A stretch of DNA of 27,581 bases from positions 1-27,581 of the forward strand of contig CAYXSW010000020.1 of NCBI GenBank assembly GCA_964467915.1, written 5' to 3'. Source of the DNA: MED-G16 sp964467915 (lineage in GTDB: Bacteria; Bacteroidota; Bacteroidia; Cytophagales; MED-G16). A program made the position numbers and the translations under genes. Positions 1 to 7,600 of this stretch are shown piece by piece. The notes beneath the pieces were generated by a model. The model was not told the DNA's origin and did no database searches. It saw nothing but the letters and a program-made list of their open reading frames with translations. The number at the start of each line of letters is the position of its first letter. The stretch's first letter is position 1.

Positions 1-351
1 CAAGAATTTAAAATTTTGCCTGATCCAAGACTTACAGATATATCACAAGATGATTATAAAGAACAAGAAAAACTTCTTTTGGAGATAAGAGATTTTATGA
101 GTGAAGTAAGATTATTTGAGAGTGAGGTTGAATCTAAACTTGAGAAAAGAAAAAATAATAAAAACCTTAATTTAGTCTCAAAAGAGCTAAATACTGAGGA
201 GGGTACTTACATGAGGCCAATGCTGATAGATCAGATAAGATATTTGCAGTCAATGCTGAGTAGGGCAGATCAGAAACCTGGAAAAGATTCTTATTTAAGG
301 TTAAATGAGTTGAGAAGTCAATTTAAACTTTTGAAAGAAAAGTTAGGTTGA
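1..351 (+). CDS. C-terminal end of a VPS10/sortilin-type BNR-repeat protein (5' truncated)
   Basis: The reading frame is open from base 1, so the gene enters from outside the window; only about 116 residues are present. The tail starts with a segment containing F-K-I-L-P-DPR. It continues with a charged helical region and ends with an AD-Q-K-P-G-K-D-S-Y-L-R-L-NEL stretch. From memory, this kind of ending is typical of large secreted BNR-repeat proteins with sortilin/VPS10 domains, often annotated as glycosyl hydrolases. The propeller itself is not visible, so the name rests on the tail alone. The stop codon overlaps the 3' end of convergent pxpC by 9 bases. A TTG at 16 could be misread as a start, but the frame continues upstream of it. 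Confidence 0.6.
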   Translation, partial: QEFKILPDPRLTDISQDDYKEQEKLLLEIRDFMSEVRLFESEVESKLEKRKNNKNLNLVSKELNTEEGTYMRPMLIDQIRYLQSMLSRADQKPGKDSYLRLNELRSQFKLLKEKLG

Positions 352-1284
352 GAAGTCAATTCCTAATTGAGATTTAAATTTTCTCTTTTCATAATTTATT
401 AGAGATTCTGACTCTTCTAATGATATAAACGTAAATTTTAATTTACTTTCTGGTTTTATCTGTGAAACTTTTGAAATATCAACTCTTGCAATATTACCTA
501 TAATAGGGTAACCACCTGTAGACTGAGAGTCACTCATAAGAATTATGGGATCCCCAGCAGGGGGTAATTGTATTGTTCCCTTTGATACTACAGTGCTTTC
601 TATAGATTTTTTATCTGATACTTTTAATTTATTTCCATTTAGACGTATCCCCATTCTATCACTTCCTGAACTGACATTGAACTCATTGTCTAACTTTTTT
701 AAAGAATTTTTACTTATTATATTATAATTGACTCCTTTAATAACTCTGATATTAGAAACCTCTTGATATTTTCTTTGAAATGAGTCAGGTATTTTTTTTT
801 CAATAATTTCTTCTGATTTCTTAAAATTAATAGTATCATTTTTTGATATTTTTTTACCATTTATGCCTCCTATATTAATCTTCTCATATGTGGAATAACT
901 ATTGAATGATTTTTTGAGCTTCATCTTAGCAGAAAATGACAAATAGACTCTCCCTCCATTTAGACAAACGCCTATATCTAAAATATCACCAGTTTTAACT
1001 TTTATTGATCTATTTAGTTGAATTCTTTTGTCATTTATTTTGGCATCAAAATTAGCACCACATATACCTATAGTTGTATTAAAATTAAATTTAATTCTAG
1101 GTCCAAAATAATTGATTTCAAGTGTTTCTGATGAATAGCTATTGTCTACAAGCCAGTTTGATAAAATATGTGAGTATTCATCCATAGGGCCACTATTTGG
1201 GATTCCATATTTCTTATATCCAATTCTTTTCATGTCTTGAATGGATGTGTAAAGACCTGGTCTTAAAAATTTAATTCTATTCAT
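343..1284 (-). CDS. pxpC: 5-oxoprolinase subunit PxpC (biotin-dependent carboxyltransferase-like, KipA family)
   Basis: PxpC is one of three cytosolic subunits of the bacterial ATP-dependent 5-oxoprolinase, which opens 5-oxo-L-proline to L-glutamate. The 313 residues fit the family. The N-terminal block has PGLYTSIQD and G-I-P-x-SGPMDEYS. A central N-x-G-R-V-Y-L and the late block from about residue 240, with PPAGDPIILMSDSQSTGGYP followed by I-G-N-I-A, are the usual KipA/PxpC signatures. It is the last gene of the zwf-pgl-nramp-pxpABC operon and overlaps pxpB by 4 bases, which suggests translational coupling. Its stop overlaps the end of the convergent VPS10-type gene. The assignment is firm because pxpA and pxpB lie next to it. 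Confidence 0.93.
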   Translation of the reverse strand: MNRIKFLRPGLYTSIQDMKRIGYKKYGIPNSGPMDEYSHILSNWLVDNSYSSETLEINYFGPRIKFNFNTTIGICGANFDAKINDKRIQLNRSIKVKTGDILDIGVCLNGGRVYLSFSAKMKLKKSFNSYSTYEKINIGGINGKKISKNDTINFKKSEEIIEKKIPDSFQRKYQEVSNIRVIKGVNYNIISKNSLKKLDNEFNVSSGSDRMGIRLNGNKLKVSDKKSIESTVVSKGTIQLPPAGDPIILMSDSQSTGGYPIIGNIARVDISKVSQIKPESKLKFTFISLEESESLINYEKRKFKSQLGIDFST

Positions 1285-1961
1285 AAATTAGAAATTCTAT
1301 TAAACTCATTAATATCTATCTCATAAAAATTAATAGTATCACCTTGTTGAATTTTAATTGGAGGGTCAGAGTTTTTATCAAAAAGTTCGTAAGGAGTCCT
1401 TCCAATTATATTCCATCCTCCAGGACTCTCTATATTATATATTCCTGTTTGATTATTTGCAATTCCAATGGAACCTTTTGGTATTATCTTTCTTGGAGTT
1501 TTTTTTCTTGGTAGACTTATCAAATTATTTAGGCCACCCAGATAGAGAAAACCTGGCAAAAAACCTATCATATCTACCATATAGCTAGATTTATTATGAA
1601 TTCTAATAAACTCCTTTGTGTCCATATCAAGTTTCTTAGACACGTTGTTAATGTCATTAGCCAAGTCAGTATGGTAACAAATGGGAATTTCCCATATTCT
1701 ATTTTTCTTGTTACTTATTCTTTTAGGATTTCTAGCTATTGAGGAGATAATTTTAGATTTTAACTTATTATAAGTAGCAATGTATGGGTTGTAAATTAAA
1801 CCTATATGATCCTTTAATATTATAGTATCTTCTATCTCTGGCATGTTGCTAGATTTGATTTTATCAGCTATTGAACTTAGATCCTCCAGTGTTATTGGAT
1901 TAATACTATTGATTATAATTATTGAGTCTCCGGATGGGGTGATATTTAATGAGTCTATCAT
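1281..1961 (-). CDS. pxpB: 5-oxoprolinase subunit PxpB (KipI family)
   Basis: PxpB acts with PxpC and PxpA in ATP-driven hydrolysis of 5-oxoproline. The 226-residue protein shows the family core: GFLPGFLYLGGL, then P-R-K-x-T-P-R-K, GSIGIA, a Q-T-G-I-Y segment and ESPGGWNIIGRTP. The N-terminal half, with PITLEDL and IYNPYIATY, matches the domain that in Bacillus KipI binds histidine kinase KinA, but here it is expected to work in the enzyme. It overlaps pxpA by 4 bases upstream and pxpC by 4 bases downstream, so the three are probably made in fixed ratio. The Bacillus name 'kinase inhibitor' should not be carried over. Confidence 0.93.
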   Translation of the reverse strand: MIDSLNITPSGDSIIIINSINPITLEDLSSIADKIKSSNMPEIEDTIILKDHIGLIYNPYIATYNKLKSKIISSIARNPKRISNKKNRIWEIPICYHTDLANDINNVSKKLDMDTKEFIRIHNKSSYMVDMIGFLPGFLYLGGLNNLISLPRKKTPRKIIPKGSIGIANNQTGIYNIESPGGWNIIGRTPYELFDKNSDPPIKIQQGDTINFYEIDINEFNRISNL

Positions 1962-2704
1962 ATTAATCCCCTAGAATTTAAGCTTTTGTGTAGAGTTTTT
2001 GCAAATAATAATGCATTTGGCTGGTCTCCGTGGATACAAATAGTATCTAAATCAATATTTTCTAATTTACCAGTGATAGTCTTAACTTTTCCTTTCTCAA
2101 TCATGTTATTTATATGTTCTAAGGAAAGTTCTGGGTCTGTGATCATAGCATCACCTAGTTTTCTGTCTACTAGGGATAAGTCATCATTATAATTTCTGTC
2201 AGAGAATACTTCAGAGAGATACTTTATGCCATGATTTTCTGATAATTCCTTCCATTTGTTCATAGATGGACCATATAAAATTAAATTAGAATCTACTTTT
2301 TTAATTGATTTAACAATTGTTTCAGCGATATTTAAATCTTTACTAGCCATATTATACAGGGCCCCGTGAGGTTTTACATGATTTAATTTGGCTCCTGATG
2401 ACTCCGTCATTCCCTTTACTGCATGTATTTGATATAATAGAATTGATTCTAACTCTTTACTTTTAAAATTATATTTTCTCCTTCCAAATCCTTCAATATC
2501 ATGAAAAGAAGGGTGTGCACCAATTTTTACATTATTTTGAATAGCTAATAAGATTGTTTTTGAAATAGTTTCAGAATCGCCGCCATGAAAACCACATGCA
2601 ATATTACATGATGTTATGTATGGTAATATCTTTTCATCATCTCCAATTATTTTGTCATAATAGGACTCACCCATATCACAATTTAAATCAATGAATTTTC
2701 TCAT
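1958..2704 (-). CDS. pxpA: 5-oxoprolinase subunit PxpA (LamB/YcsF family)
   Basis: PxpA is a TIM-barrel-like LamB/YcsF protein, needed with PxpBC for conversion of 5-oxoproline to glutamate. At 248 residues it has the usual length. It has the N-terminal DLNCDMGESY, the NIACGFHGGD block, a G-A-H-P-S-F strand, VKPHGALYN and, near the end, CIHGDQPNAL, all hallmark motifs of the family. The conserved Asp and His residues in these motifs are present. The gene overlaps the upstream Nramp-like transporter by 4 bases and pxpB by 4 bases. The glutamate formed would feed nitrogen metabolism; a glutamate-dehydrogenase-family gene lies at the far end of the window, though not in this operon. Confidence 0.94.
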   Translation of the reverse strand: MRKFIDLNCDMGESYYDKIIGDDEKILPYITSCNIACGFHGGDSETISKTILLAIQNNVKIGAHPSFHDIEGFGRRKYNFKSKELESILLYQIHAVKGMTESSGAKLNHVKPHGALYNMASKDLNIAETIVKSIKKVDSNLILYGPSMNKWKELSENHGIKYLSEVFSDRNYNDDLSLVDRKLGDAMITDPELSLEHINNMIEKGKVKTITGKLENIDLDTICIHGDQPNALLFAKTLHKSLNSRGLI

Positions 2705-3918
2705 ATTAAAATTAAGCTTCTATAACTAATTACAATTGAAATTAGTACTATTAAAATACCAAGTAAATTATAAAATTTAGAGTTAACATAATTACCCATA
2801 ATATTTCTTTTATTTACTGACCAAATTAAAAAGATTGCTATAAAAGGTAGAAATAAACCATTTACGAATTGTGCTAGTTTAATAACTAGTATAGGGTTAT
2901 AATTTGTTGAAGAAAAAACAACTCCTATTATTATAATTATATAAGCTACTCTTTTGAATATTTTGTCACTCCACTCAGCTTTGTACTTAAAGATTCCTGA
3001 GAGAGCATATGAAGTTGCAATAGGTGCTGTTATTGAAGATGTTATTCCAGCACAGAACAGACCAATAGATATAAAATATTTTGAGAATGATCCTAAAGTA
3101 GGAGATAAGTGATTTCCTAGATCAACAGCATTTTTTATCTCATTTTGGTTTATTGATATATGTGAAGAAGCTGCAGTGATTATTATTGATAATGATATTA
3201 TCCCTCCAATGACAATAGATAAGACTGTGTCAAATACAGATGTTTTATAGTCTTTCTCTGTTACCCATCTTTTTTTTGCAACATATGAATGTAAAAATAA
3301 ATTATATGGAACCACGGTAGTTCCTATGAGGCCAATAACGTAGATAAAATTACTCTCCGTTACATCAGGTTTTAATCCACTAAGTAAATCTTCGATGCTA
3401 GGAGTTGATGTTATAGCTACTAGAACAAATGTAATACTCATAATGAATACTAGAAAGACTAAAACTTTTTCAAATACTTTATATGATCCGTTTCCAATGA
3501 TTATAGCTAAAAATGAGCCAATAACTATAGGTATAATATTAACTTTATAATTAAGTAATGAAATCTCAATAGAACCTATAAATGTTTCTAATCCCATCAC
3601 AGTCCCGCTAATATTTCCTGATTCATATGCTGCGTTACCTACAAATAGTGATAAAAAAATTATACCAATTATAATTCTTCTAATCAATGTGTTGTCAATA
3701 TCTATTAGTATTTCACTTAATCCTTTTCTTGAAATTATCCCTAGTCTAGAGCTTATTTCTTGTAGATAACAAGTAGCTAATATTGAAAAAACAATACACC
3801 AAATTAGAGAATAACCATAATTAATACCTGCTAAAGTGCATATTGTAACTGTACCAGGACCTATAAAAGCAGAGGTTATAATAATACCAGGACCTAAATT
3901 TTTTAATTTATTAATCAC
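2701..3918 (-). CDS. Nramp-related membrane transporter (YcsG-like), atypical substrate site
   Basis: A 405-residue integral membrane protein with about 11 hydrophobic segments and the Nramp/LeuT-like layout. The first segment aligns with MntH, but the metal-binding DPGN of helix 1 reads GPGT (residues 20-23). The MPH of helix 6 reads VPY (203-205, followed by NLFLH). The Asp, Asn and Met that bind Mn2+ or Fe2+ in canonical Nramps are therefore replaced. In Bacillus subtilis an Nramp-like gene, ycsG, sits beside ycsF (pxpA) and kipI/kipA, and the same linkage is seen here. The likely role is import of a pxp-linked substrate such as 5-oxoproline or a precursor; this is inference from context, not shown by sequence. 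It starts 3 bases after pgl and overlaps pxpA by 4. Confidence 0.8.
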   Translation of the reverse strand: MINKLKNLGPGIIITSAFIGPGTVTICTLAGINYGYSLIWCIVFSILATCYLQEISSRLGIISRKGLSEILIDIDNTLIRRIIIGIIFLSLFVGNAAYESGNISGTVMGLETFIGSIEISLLNYKVNIIPIVIGSFLAIIIGNGSYKVFEKVLVFLVFIMSITFVLVAITSTPSIEDLLSGLKPDVTESNFIYVIGLIGTTVVPYNLFLHSYVAKKRWVTEKDYKTSVFDTVLSIVIGGIISLSIIITAASSHISINQNEIKNAVDLGNHLSPTLGSFSKYFISIGLFCAGITSSITAPIATSYALSGIFKYKAEWSDKIFKRVAYIIIIIGVVFSSTNYNPILVIKLAQFVNGLFLPFIAIFLIWSVNKRNIMGNYVNSKFYNLLGILIVLISIVISYRSLILI

Positions 3919-3921
3919 TGT

Positions 3922-4626
3922 TTATTTGGTGAGATTATCTGCAGCTTCAAAGTCTAAATACCATGATATTTTACCACCAGAATTAGGTTTTATATGACTT
4001 GCTGGATATTTTTCATAGCCACCCCTTTTATTAATAATTTCATCAACAACATTTTTTTTTCCAGAACCTGAAACATGAAATATAATTTCTTTTGAATTAT
4101 TTATAATTTTTTCAGAGAGACTTATTCTCTTCTGTCCAGAAGTCGGGTGTGTAGCTACTACACAATCAGACTCATTTTTAAACTTATTGAGTTCGTATGG
4201 AAAAATTGAGGCTGTGTGACCATCATCTCCTAAGCCAAGGATTACAAGGTCAAATGATGGTATGTTATTAGTCAAATCTAAGTTATTTCTAAGAGTATTA
4301 GAATAATTTATAACTTCTTCAGAAGGTTGATTTTCACCTTTTATTCTGTATATGTTTTCACTCTTTATGTTTTTTGAATTAAACAAAAAAGATTGTGCCA
4401 TTTTATAATTGCTATCATCTGATTCAGGGGGGACACATCTCTCATCCACCCAGTAGAATTTCATTTCATTTTCTAAATTGTTGAGTTTTTTTGATAATAC
4501 TTTAAATAATTTAAGGGGAGTGCTTCCTCCAGATAATGCTATGTTTTTATTTAAATATTTATTAATTATATGATCTGCTAATTTTTCAGCTAACTCATCA
4601 GATGTCTTGTATATATTTATATCCAT
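3922..4626 (-). CDS. pgl: 6-phosphogluconolactonase
   Basis: Hydrolyses 6-phosphoglucono-delta-lactone to 6-phosphogluconate, the second step of the oxidative pentose phosphate pathway, in the cytosol. The 234-residue protein is of the DevB/NagB type. It has the phosphate-binding ALSGGSTPLKLF near residue 32, the FYWVDERCVPPESDDSNYKMA block, the LGLGDDGHTASIFP active-site motif, and a conserved I-S-L-S segment after the region around residue 165. It begins 2 bases after the zwf stop, so it is the second gene of the operon and should be expressed with zwf. The next gene, the Nramp-like transporter, follows after 3 bases. Confidence 0.93.
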   Translation of the reverse strand: MDINIYKTSDELAEKLADHIINKYLNKNIALSGGSTPLKLFKVLSKKLNNLENEMKFYWVDERCVPPESDDSNYKMAQSFLFNSKNIKSENIYRIKGENQPSEEVINYSNTLRNNLDLTNNIPSFDLVILGLGDDGHTASIFPYELNKFKNESDCVVATHPTSGQKRISLSEKIINNSKEIIFHVSGSGKKNVVDEIINKRGGYEKYPASHIKPNSGGKISWYLDFEAADNLTK

Positions 4627-4628
4627 AA

Positions 4629-6071
4629 TTATAATTCACAGATTTCTCCATCATTTACAAGATTCTTACATGGGTATCTCCAGGTATTATCGTTTCTAAA
4701 TAGATCATTACATTTTCTTGGTCCCCATGTTCCGGCTTTGTACCCGTAAAGTTTAATGTTATTGGATTTTATCTCTTCTGAGATAGGATCAACAATTTCC
4801 CATGCCTTCTCAACGAAATCACTTCTTGAAAATAACATGGTATCACCTTTAAAAACATCTAAAATTAGGGTTTCATAAGCGTTATTGATAATATTATTGC
4901 CCAATTTCTTATAGTGGAACTCAAGATTCTTATTGATTATTTTCGACTTGTTTCCAGGACTTTTTAAATTAAATTTAACTAACATTCCCTCGTCAGGTTG
5001 AAGCCTAAAAATTAATGTGTTGCTTTCATTATTATCGCTAAATATGTTTCTGTTTTTTTTAAAATTAACTACAATCTCTGTTACCTTGGTAGGAAGCCTT
5101 TTCCCTGTTCTGATGAAGAAGGGGATATCTTTCCATCTCTGGTTATCAATAAAGAGCTTACAAGCAAAGAAAGTTTCAGTCTTAGAATTTTTATCAACAC
5201 CCTTTTTTTCTTTATAGCCTTTAAATTTTTTATTGCTTGTTTCTGATGATAGGTACTGACCTCTTACGATATCTTCTTTGCAATTAATTTTCCTTATACT
5301 CTTAAGAATATTTACTTTTTCATTCCTAATTGATTCATCTGATTTGAGCTGGGGTTCTTCCATAGAAACTAGACATAGGAGCTCTAATAAATGATTTTGA
5401 AACATGTCTTTAATTGCTCCTGATTTATCATAATACTCTCCTCTATTTCCTATACCAATACTTTCTGCTGCCGTGATCTCTATATAGCTGATATATTCTT
5501 TGCTCCATAAAGAATTAAATATAAAATTTGTGAATCTTGAGACTAAGATATTTTGGACTGTTTCTTTTCCAAGATAATGATCAATTCTAAAAATTTGACT
5601 TTCATTAAAACCTGAACTAAGTAGACTATTCAACTCTTTTGATGAATCTAGATCGTTTCCAAATGGTTTTTCTATAATTATTCTTCTGAACCCCGAATCT
5701 TCTTTATTGAGGTTATTACGAATTAAATTTTTGATTATTGGAGAGTAAGCTCTTGGTGGTGTTGAGAGGTAGTAAATAATGTTAACACTTTTATGATTTG
5801 ATTTTATCTCGTTAATTTTTGAAGATAAGTTTGAGAAATCATCATTATCTGAAGGATCAACTTTAAAATATTTAGAAGATTTAGAAATTCCATCATGTAA
5901 TTCATTAAAAATATCAACTTCTATTTCTTTCCTTCCACAGCCAATGATTTTAAAATTTTCAGGTAATTTTTCTGAATTAAAAATAGCATTTAATGATGGG
6001 AATAATTTTCTTTTTGTGAGATCTCCCGTTGCCCCAAAAATTATTATGATATTACAAGAATCTTTTTTCAT
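4629..6071 (-). CDS. zwf: Glucose-6-phosphate 1-dehydrogenase
   Basis: Oxidises glucose 6-phosphate to the lactone with reduction of NADP+ (or NAD+), the entry step of the pentose phosphate pathway. The frame is open from 6101, but I place the start at the ATG at 6071. From there the nucleotide-binding IIIIFGATGDLTKRKLFPSL begins close to the N-terminus as in other G6PDHs, leaving 480 residues. A TATGTTTG promoter box at 6092-6085 lies upstream of this ATG and inside the longer version. Catalytic and substrate residues are in EKPFG and RIDHYLGKE. It is the first gene of the zwf-pgl-nramp-pxpABC operon and diverges from gnd. Confidence 0.93.
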   Translation of the reverse strand: MKKDSCNIIIIFGATGDLTKRKLFPSLNAIFNSEKLPENFKIIGCGRKEIEVDIFNELHDGISKSSKYFKVDPSDNDDFSNLSSKINEIKSNHKSVNIIYYLSTPPRAYSPIIKNLIRNNLNKEDSGFRRIIIEKPFGNDLDSSKELNSLLSSGFNESQIFRIDHYLGKETVQNILVSRFTNFIFNSLWSKEYISYIEITAAESIGIGNRGEYYDKSGAIKDMFQNHLLELLCLVSMEEPQLKSDESIRNEKVNILKSIRKINCKEDIVRGQYLSSETSNKKFKGYKEKKGVDKNSKTETFFACKLFIDNQRWKDIPFFIRTGKRLPTKVTEIVVNFKKNRNIFSDNNESNTLIFRLQPDEGMLVKFNLKSPGNKSKIINKNLEFHYKKLGNNIINNAYETLILDVFKGDTMLFSRSDFVEKAWEIVDPISEEIKSNNIKLYGYKAGTWGPRKCNDLFRNDNTWRYPCKNLVNDGEICEL

Positions 6072-6073
6072 TA

Positions 6074-6093
6074 ATATGTTTTTACAAACATAT
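6074..6093 (-). promoter_or_regulatory. zwf promoter -7 box embedded in an inverted repeat
   Basis: An exact 8-base inverted repeat (ATATGTTT / AAACATAT, 4-base spacer) lies just upstream of the chosen zwf start. On the minus strand one arm contains TATGTTTG (6092-6085), an exact match to the Bacteroidota -7 consensus TAnnTTTG. The distance to the ATG at 6071 is 13 bases. No good TTG is present at the expected -33 position. A repressor or activator site overlapping the promoter is plausible, but the repeat could also be chance in such AT-rich DNA. Confidence 0.45.
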
Positions 6094-6160
6094 CTAAACA
6101 AAAAAATCTTATTGTATTTATTATTAAAAAATTTATTTCATATTTGTCAAAATTATTGGT

Positions 6161-7555
6161 ATGAAGTACGATTTTGGCCTTGTTGGATTGGGAGTTATGG
6201 GTAGAAATTTCATTCTAAATGTTGCTCAGAATGGGTTTTCATCTATTGGATTATCTTCAAATCAGAATGCAATCAATTTGTTAAAAAGTGATGGTAAATC
6301 CTATGAAGTTGATGGCACATTAGACGATGAAGATTTTTTTCTAAGATTAAAAAGACCAAGAAAAATAATGCTATTAGTTCCTGCGGGTAAACCTGTTGAT
6401 TCTGTAATAGATAGGTTTTTACCTTACCTTGAAGAAGGTGATATTATTATAGATGGTGGAAATTCTCACTATAATGATACTGATAGGAGGTATAGCTTTT
6501 TAAAAGATAAAAAAATCAATTTCATTGGAGCAGGTGTTTCTGGCGGATCAAAAGGTGCTAGACTTGGTCCTAGTATTATGCCTGGATGTGATGTAGATGT
6601 TTATGAAAAAATTAGACCAATTTTTGAGTCTGCTTCTGCTAAAGTAAATGGAGATCCGTGTGTTACTTACTTAGGCAATACGTCATCAGGACATTATGTT
6701 AAAATGATTCATAATGGGATAGAGTATGCTATGATGCAATTAATTTCTGAAAATTACCAAATTCTTAAATATGCTTTAAAATTAGGAAATAATGATATTC
6801 ATAATGTATTCAAGAAATGGAATGAGGGTCTATTGAACTCTTATCTAGTTGAAATCACTCGTGATATATTCTTAGCAAAAGATGATGATTCTGGTAATTA
6901 TCTTGTAGATCTCATTTTAGATAAGGCAAAACAAAAAGGCACAGGGAAATGGTCCTCCCAGAGTGCTATGGATTTTGGTGTAAGTATTCCAACAATAGAC
7001 TCTGCGGTTTCTATGAGAATTATATCTTCATTTAAAGAGATGAGATTAAAAGGTGAAAAAATTTATGGTAATTATAAGGTTAATGACCAATCTATCTCAG
7101 TTGAAGATATTGAAAAATCGCTTTTATTTAGCTTTATTGTTTCTTTTGCTCAGGGATTATCTCAGTTAAAGATTGCATCAGAGGAAAAGTCTTATAATTT
7201 AAATTTTGAAGAGATATGTAAGATATGGAGGGGTGGTTGTATTATAAGGGCTAAACTTCTTGATAATTTCATGAATGCTTATCGAAATGATAAAAACCTA
7301 GATAACTTATTATTTGATAAAGATATCTCTGAAATTATTAATGATGTGTTAAGTTCTACAAGAAAAGTATCTATCTACTGTATCAATAATCAGATTCCTT
7401 CCCATGGTTTATTATCGTCAATTAGTTATTTTGATTCATTAAAAACAGGGAGCTTACCTATGAACCTTGTGCAAGCCCAAAGAGATTGCTTCGGGGAACA
7501 CACATTTGAGAGGATTGATAAAGAAGGAACCTTTCACTATGATAATTGGCAATAG
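6161..7555 (+). CDS. gnd: 6-phosphogluconate dehydrogenase, decarboxylating
   Basis: Converts 6-phosphogluconate to ribulose 5-phosphate and CO2, completing the oxidative branch started by zwf and pgl. The 464 residues match the long Gnd type. The order is GLVGLGVMGRNFILNVAQNG (Rossmann fold), IDGGNSHYNDTDRR, GAGVSGGSKGARLGPSIMPG, HNGIEYAMMQLISE, KGTGKWSSQSAMDFG and the C-terminal AQRDCFGEHTFER. The segment after the second beta-strand reads S-S-N where E. coli and sheep enzymes have the N-R-S/T that grips the 2'-phosphate of NADP+. The Arg is absent, so coenzyme preference may lean to NAD+. The gene is transcribed away from zwf. Confidence 0.93.
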   Translation: MKYDFGLVGLGVMGRNFILNVAQNGFSSIGLSSNQNAINLLKSDGKSYEVDGTLDDEDFFLRLKRPRKIMLLVPAGKPVDSVIDRFLPYLEEGDIIIDGGNSHYNDTDRRYSFLKDKKINFIGAGVSGGSKGARLGPSIMPGCDVDVYEKIRPIFESASAKVNGDPCVTYLGNTSSGHYVKMIHNGIEYAMMQLISENYQILKYALKLGNNDIHNVFKKWNEGLLNSYLVEITRDIFLAKDDDSGNYLVDLILDKAKQKGTGKWSSQSAMDFGVSIPTIDSAVSMRIISSFKEMRLKGEKIYGNYKVNDQSISVEDIEKSLLFSFIVSFAQGLSQLKIASEEKSYNLNFEEICKIWRGGCIIRAKLLDNFMNAYRNDKNLDNLLFDKDISEIINDVLSSTRKVSIYCINNQIPSHGLLSSISYFDSLKTGSLPMNLVQAQRDCFGEHTFERIDKEGTFHYDNWQ

Positions 7556-7585
7556 ATCTAATTTTTAATAAACATTAATAATTTA

Positions 7586-7593
7586 TATTTTTG
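7586..7593 (+). promoter_or_regulatory. -7 promoter box for the DUF3078 gene
   Basis: TATTTTTG is an exact match to TAnnTTTG. It ends 1 base before an ATG at 7595 and 7 bases before the ATG at 7601. Transcription should begin about 4-7 bases after the box, so the first ATG would be lost or sit at the very end of the transcript. This favours 7601 as the true start and a very short leader. Confidence 0.5.
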
Positions 7594-7600
7594 CATGGTC

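Noticed and set aside
545..727. 60-codon plus-strand frame inside pxpC
   Set aside because: It is antisense to a well-supported pxpC with clear family motifs. The product is hydrophobic, as expected of the reverse of a coding strand.
1358..1588. 76-codon plus-strand frame inside pxpB
   Set aside because: Shadow of the pxpB coding strand, with no family motif and no promoter or neighbours on that strand.
5017..5217. 66-codon plus-strand frame inside zwf
   Set aside because: Antisense to conserved zwf residues. No independent start signal.
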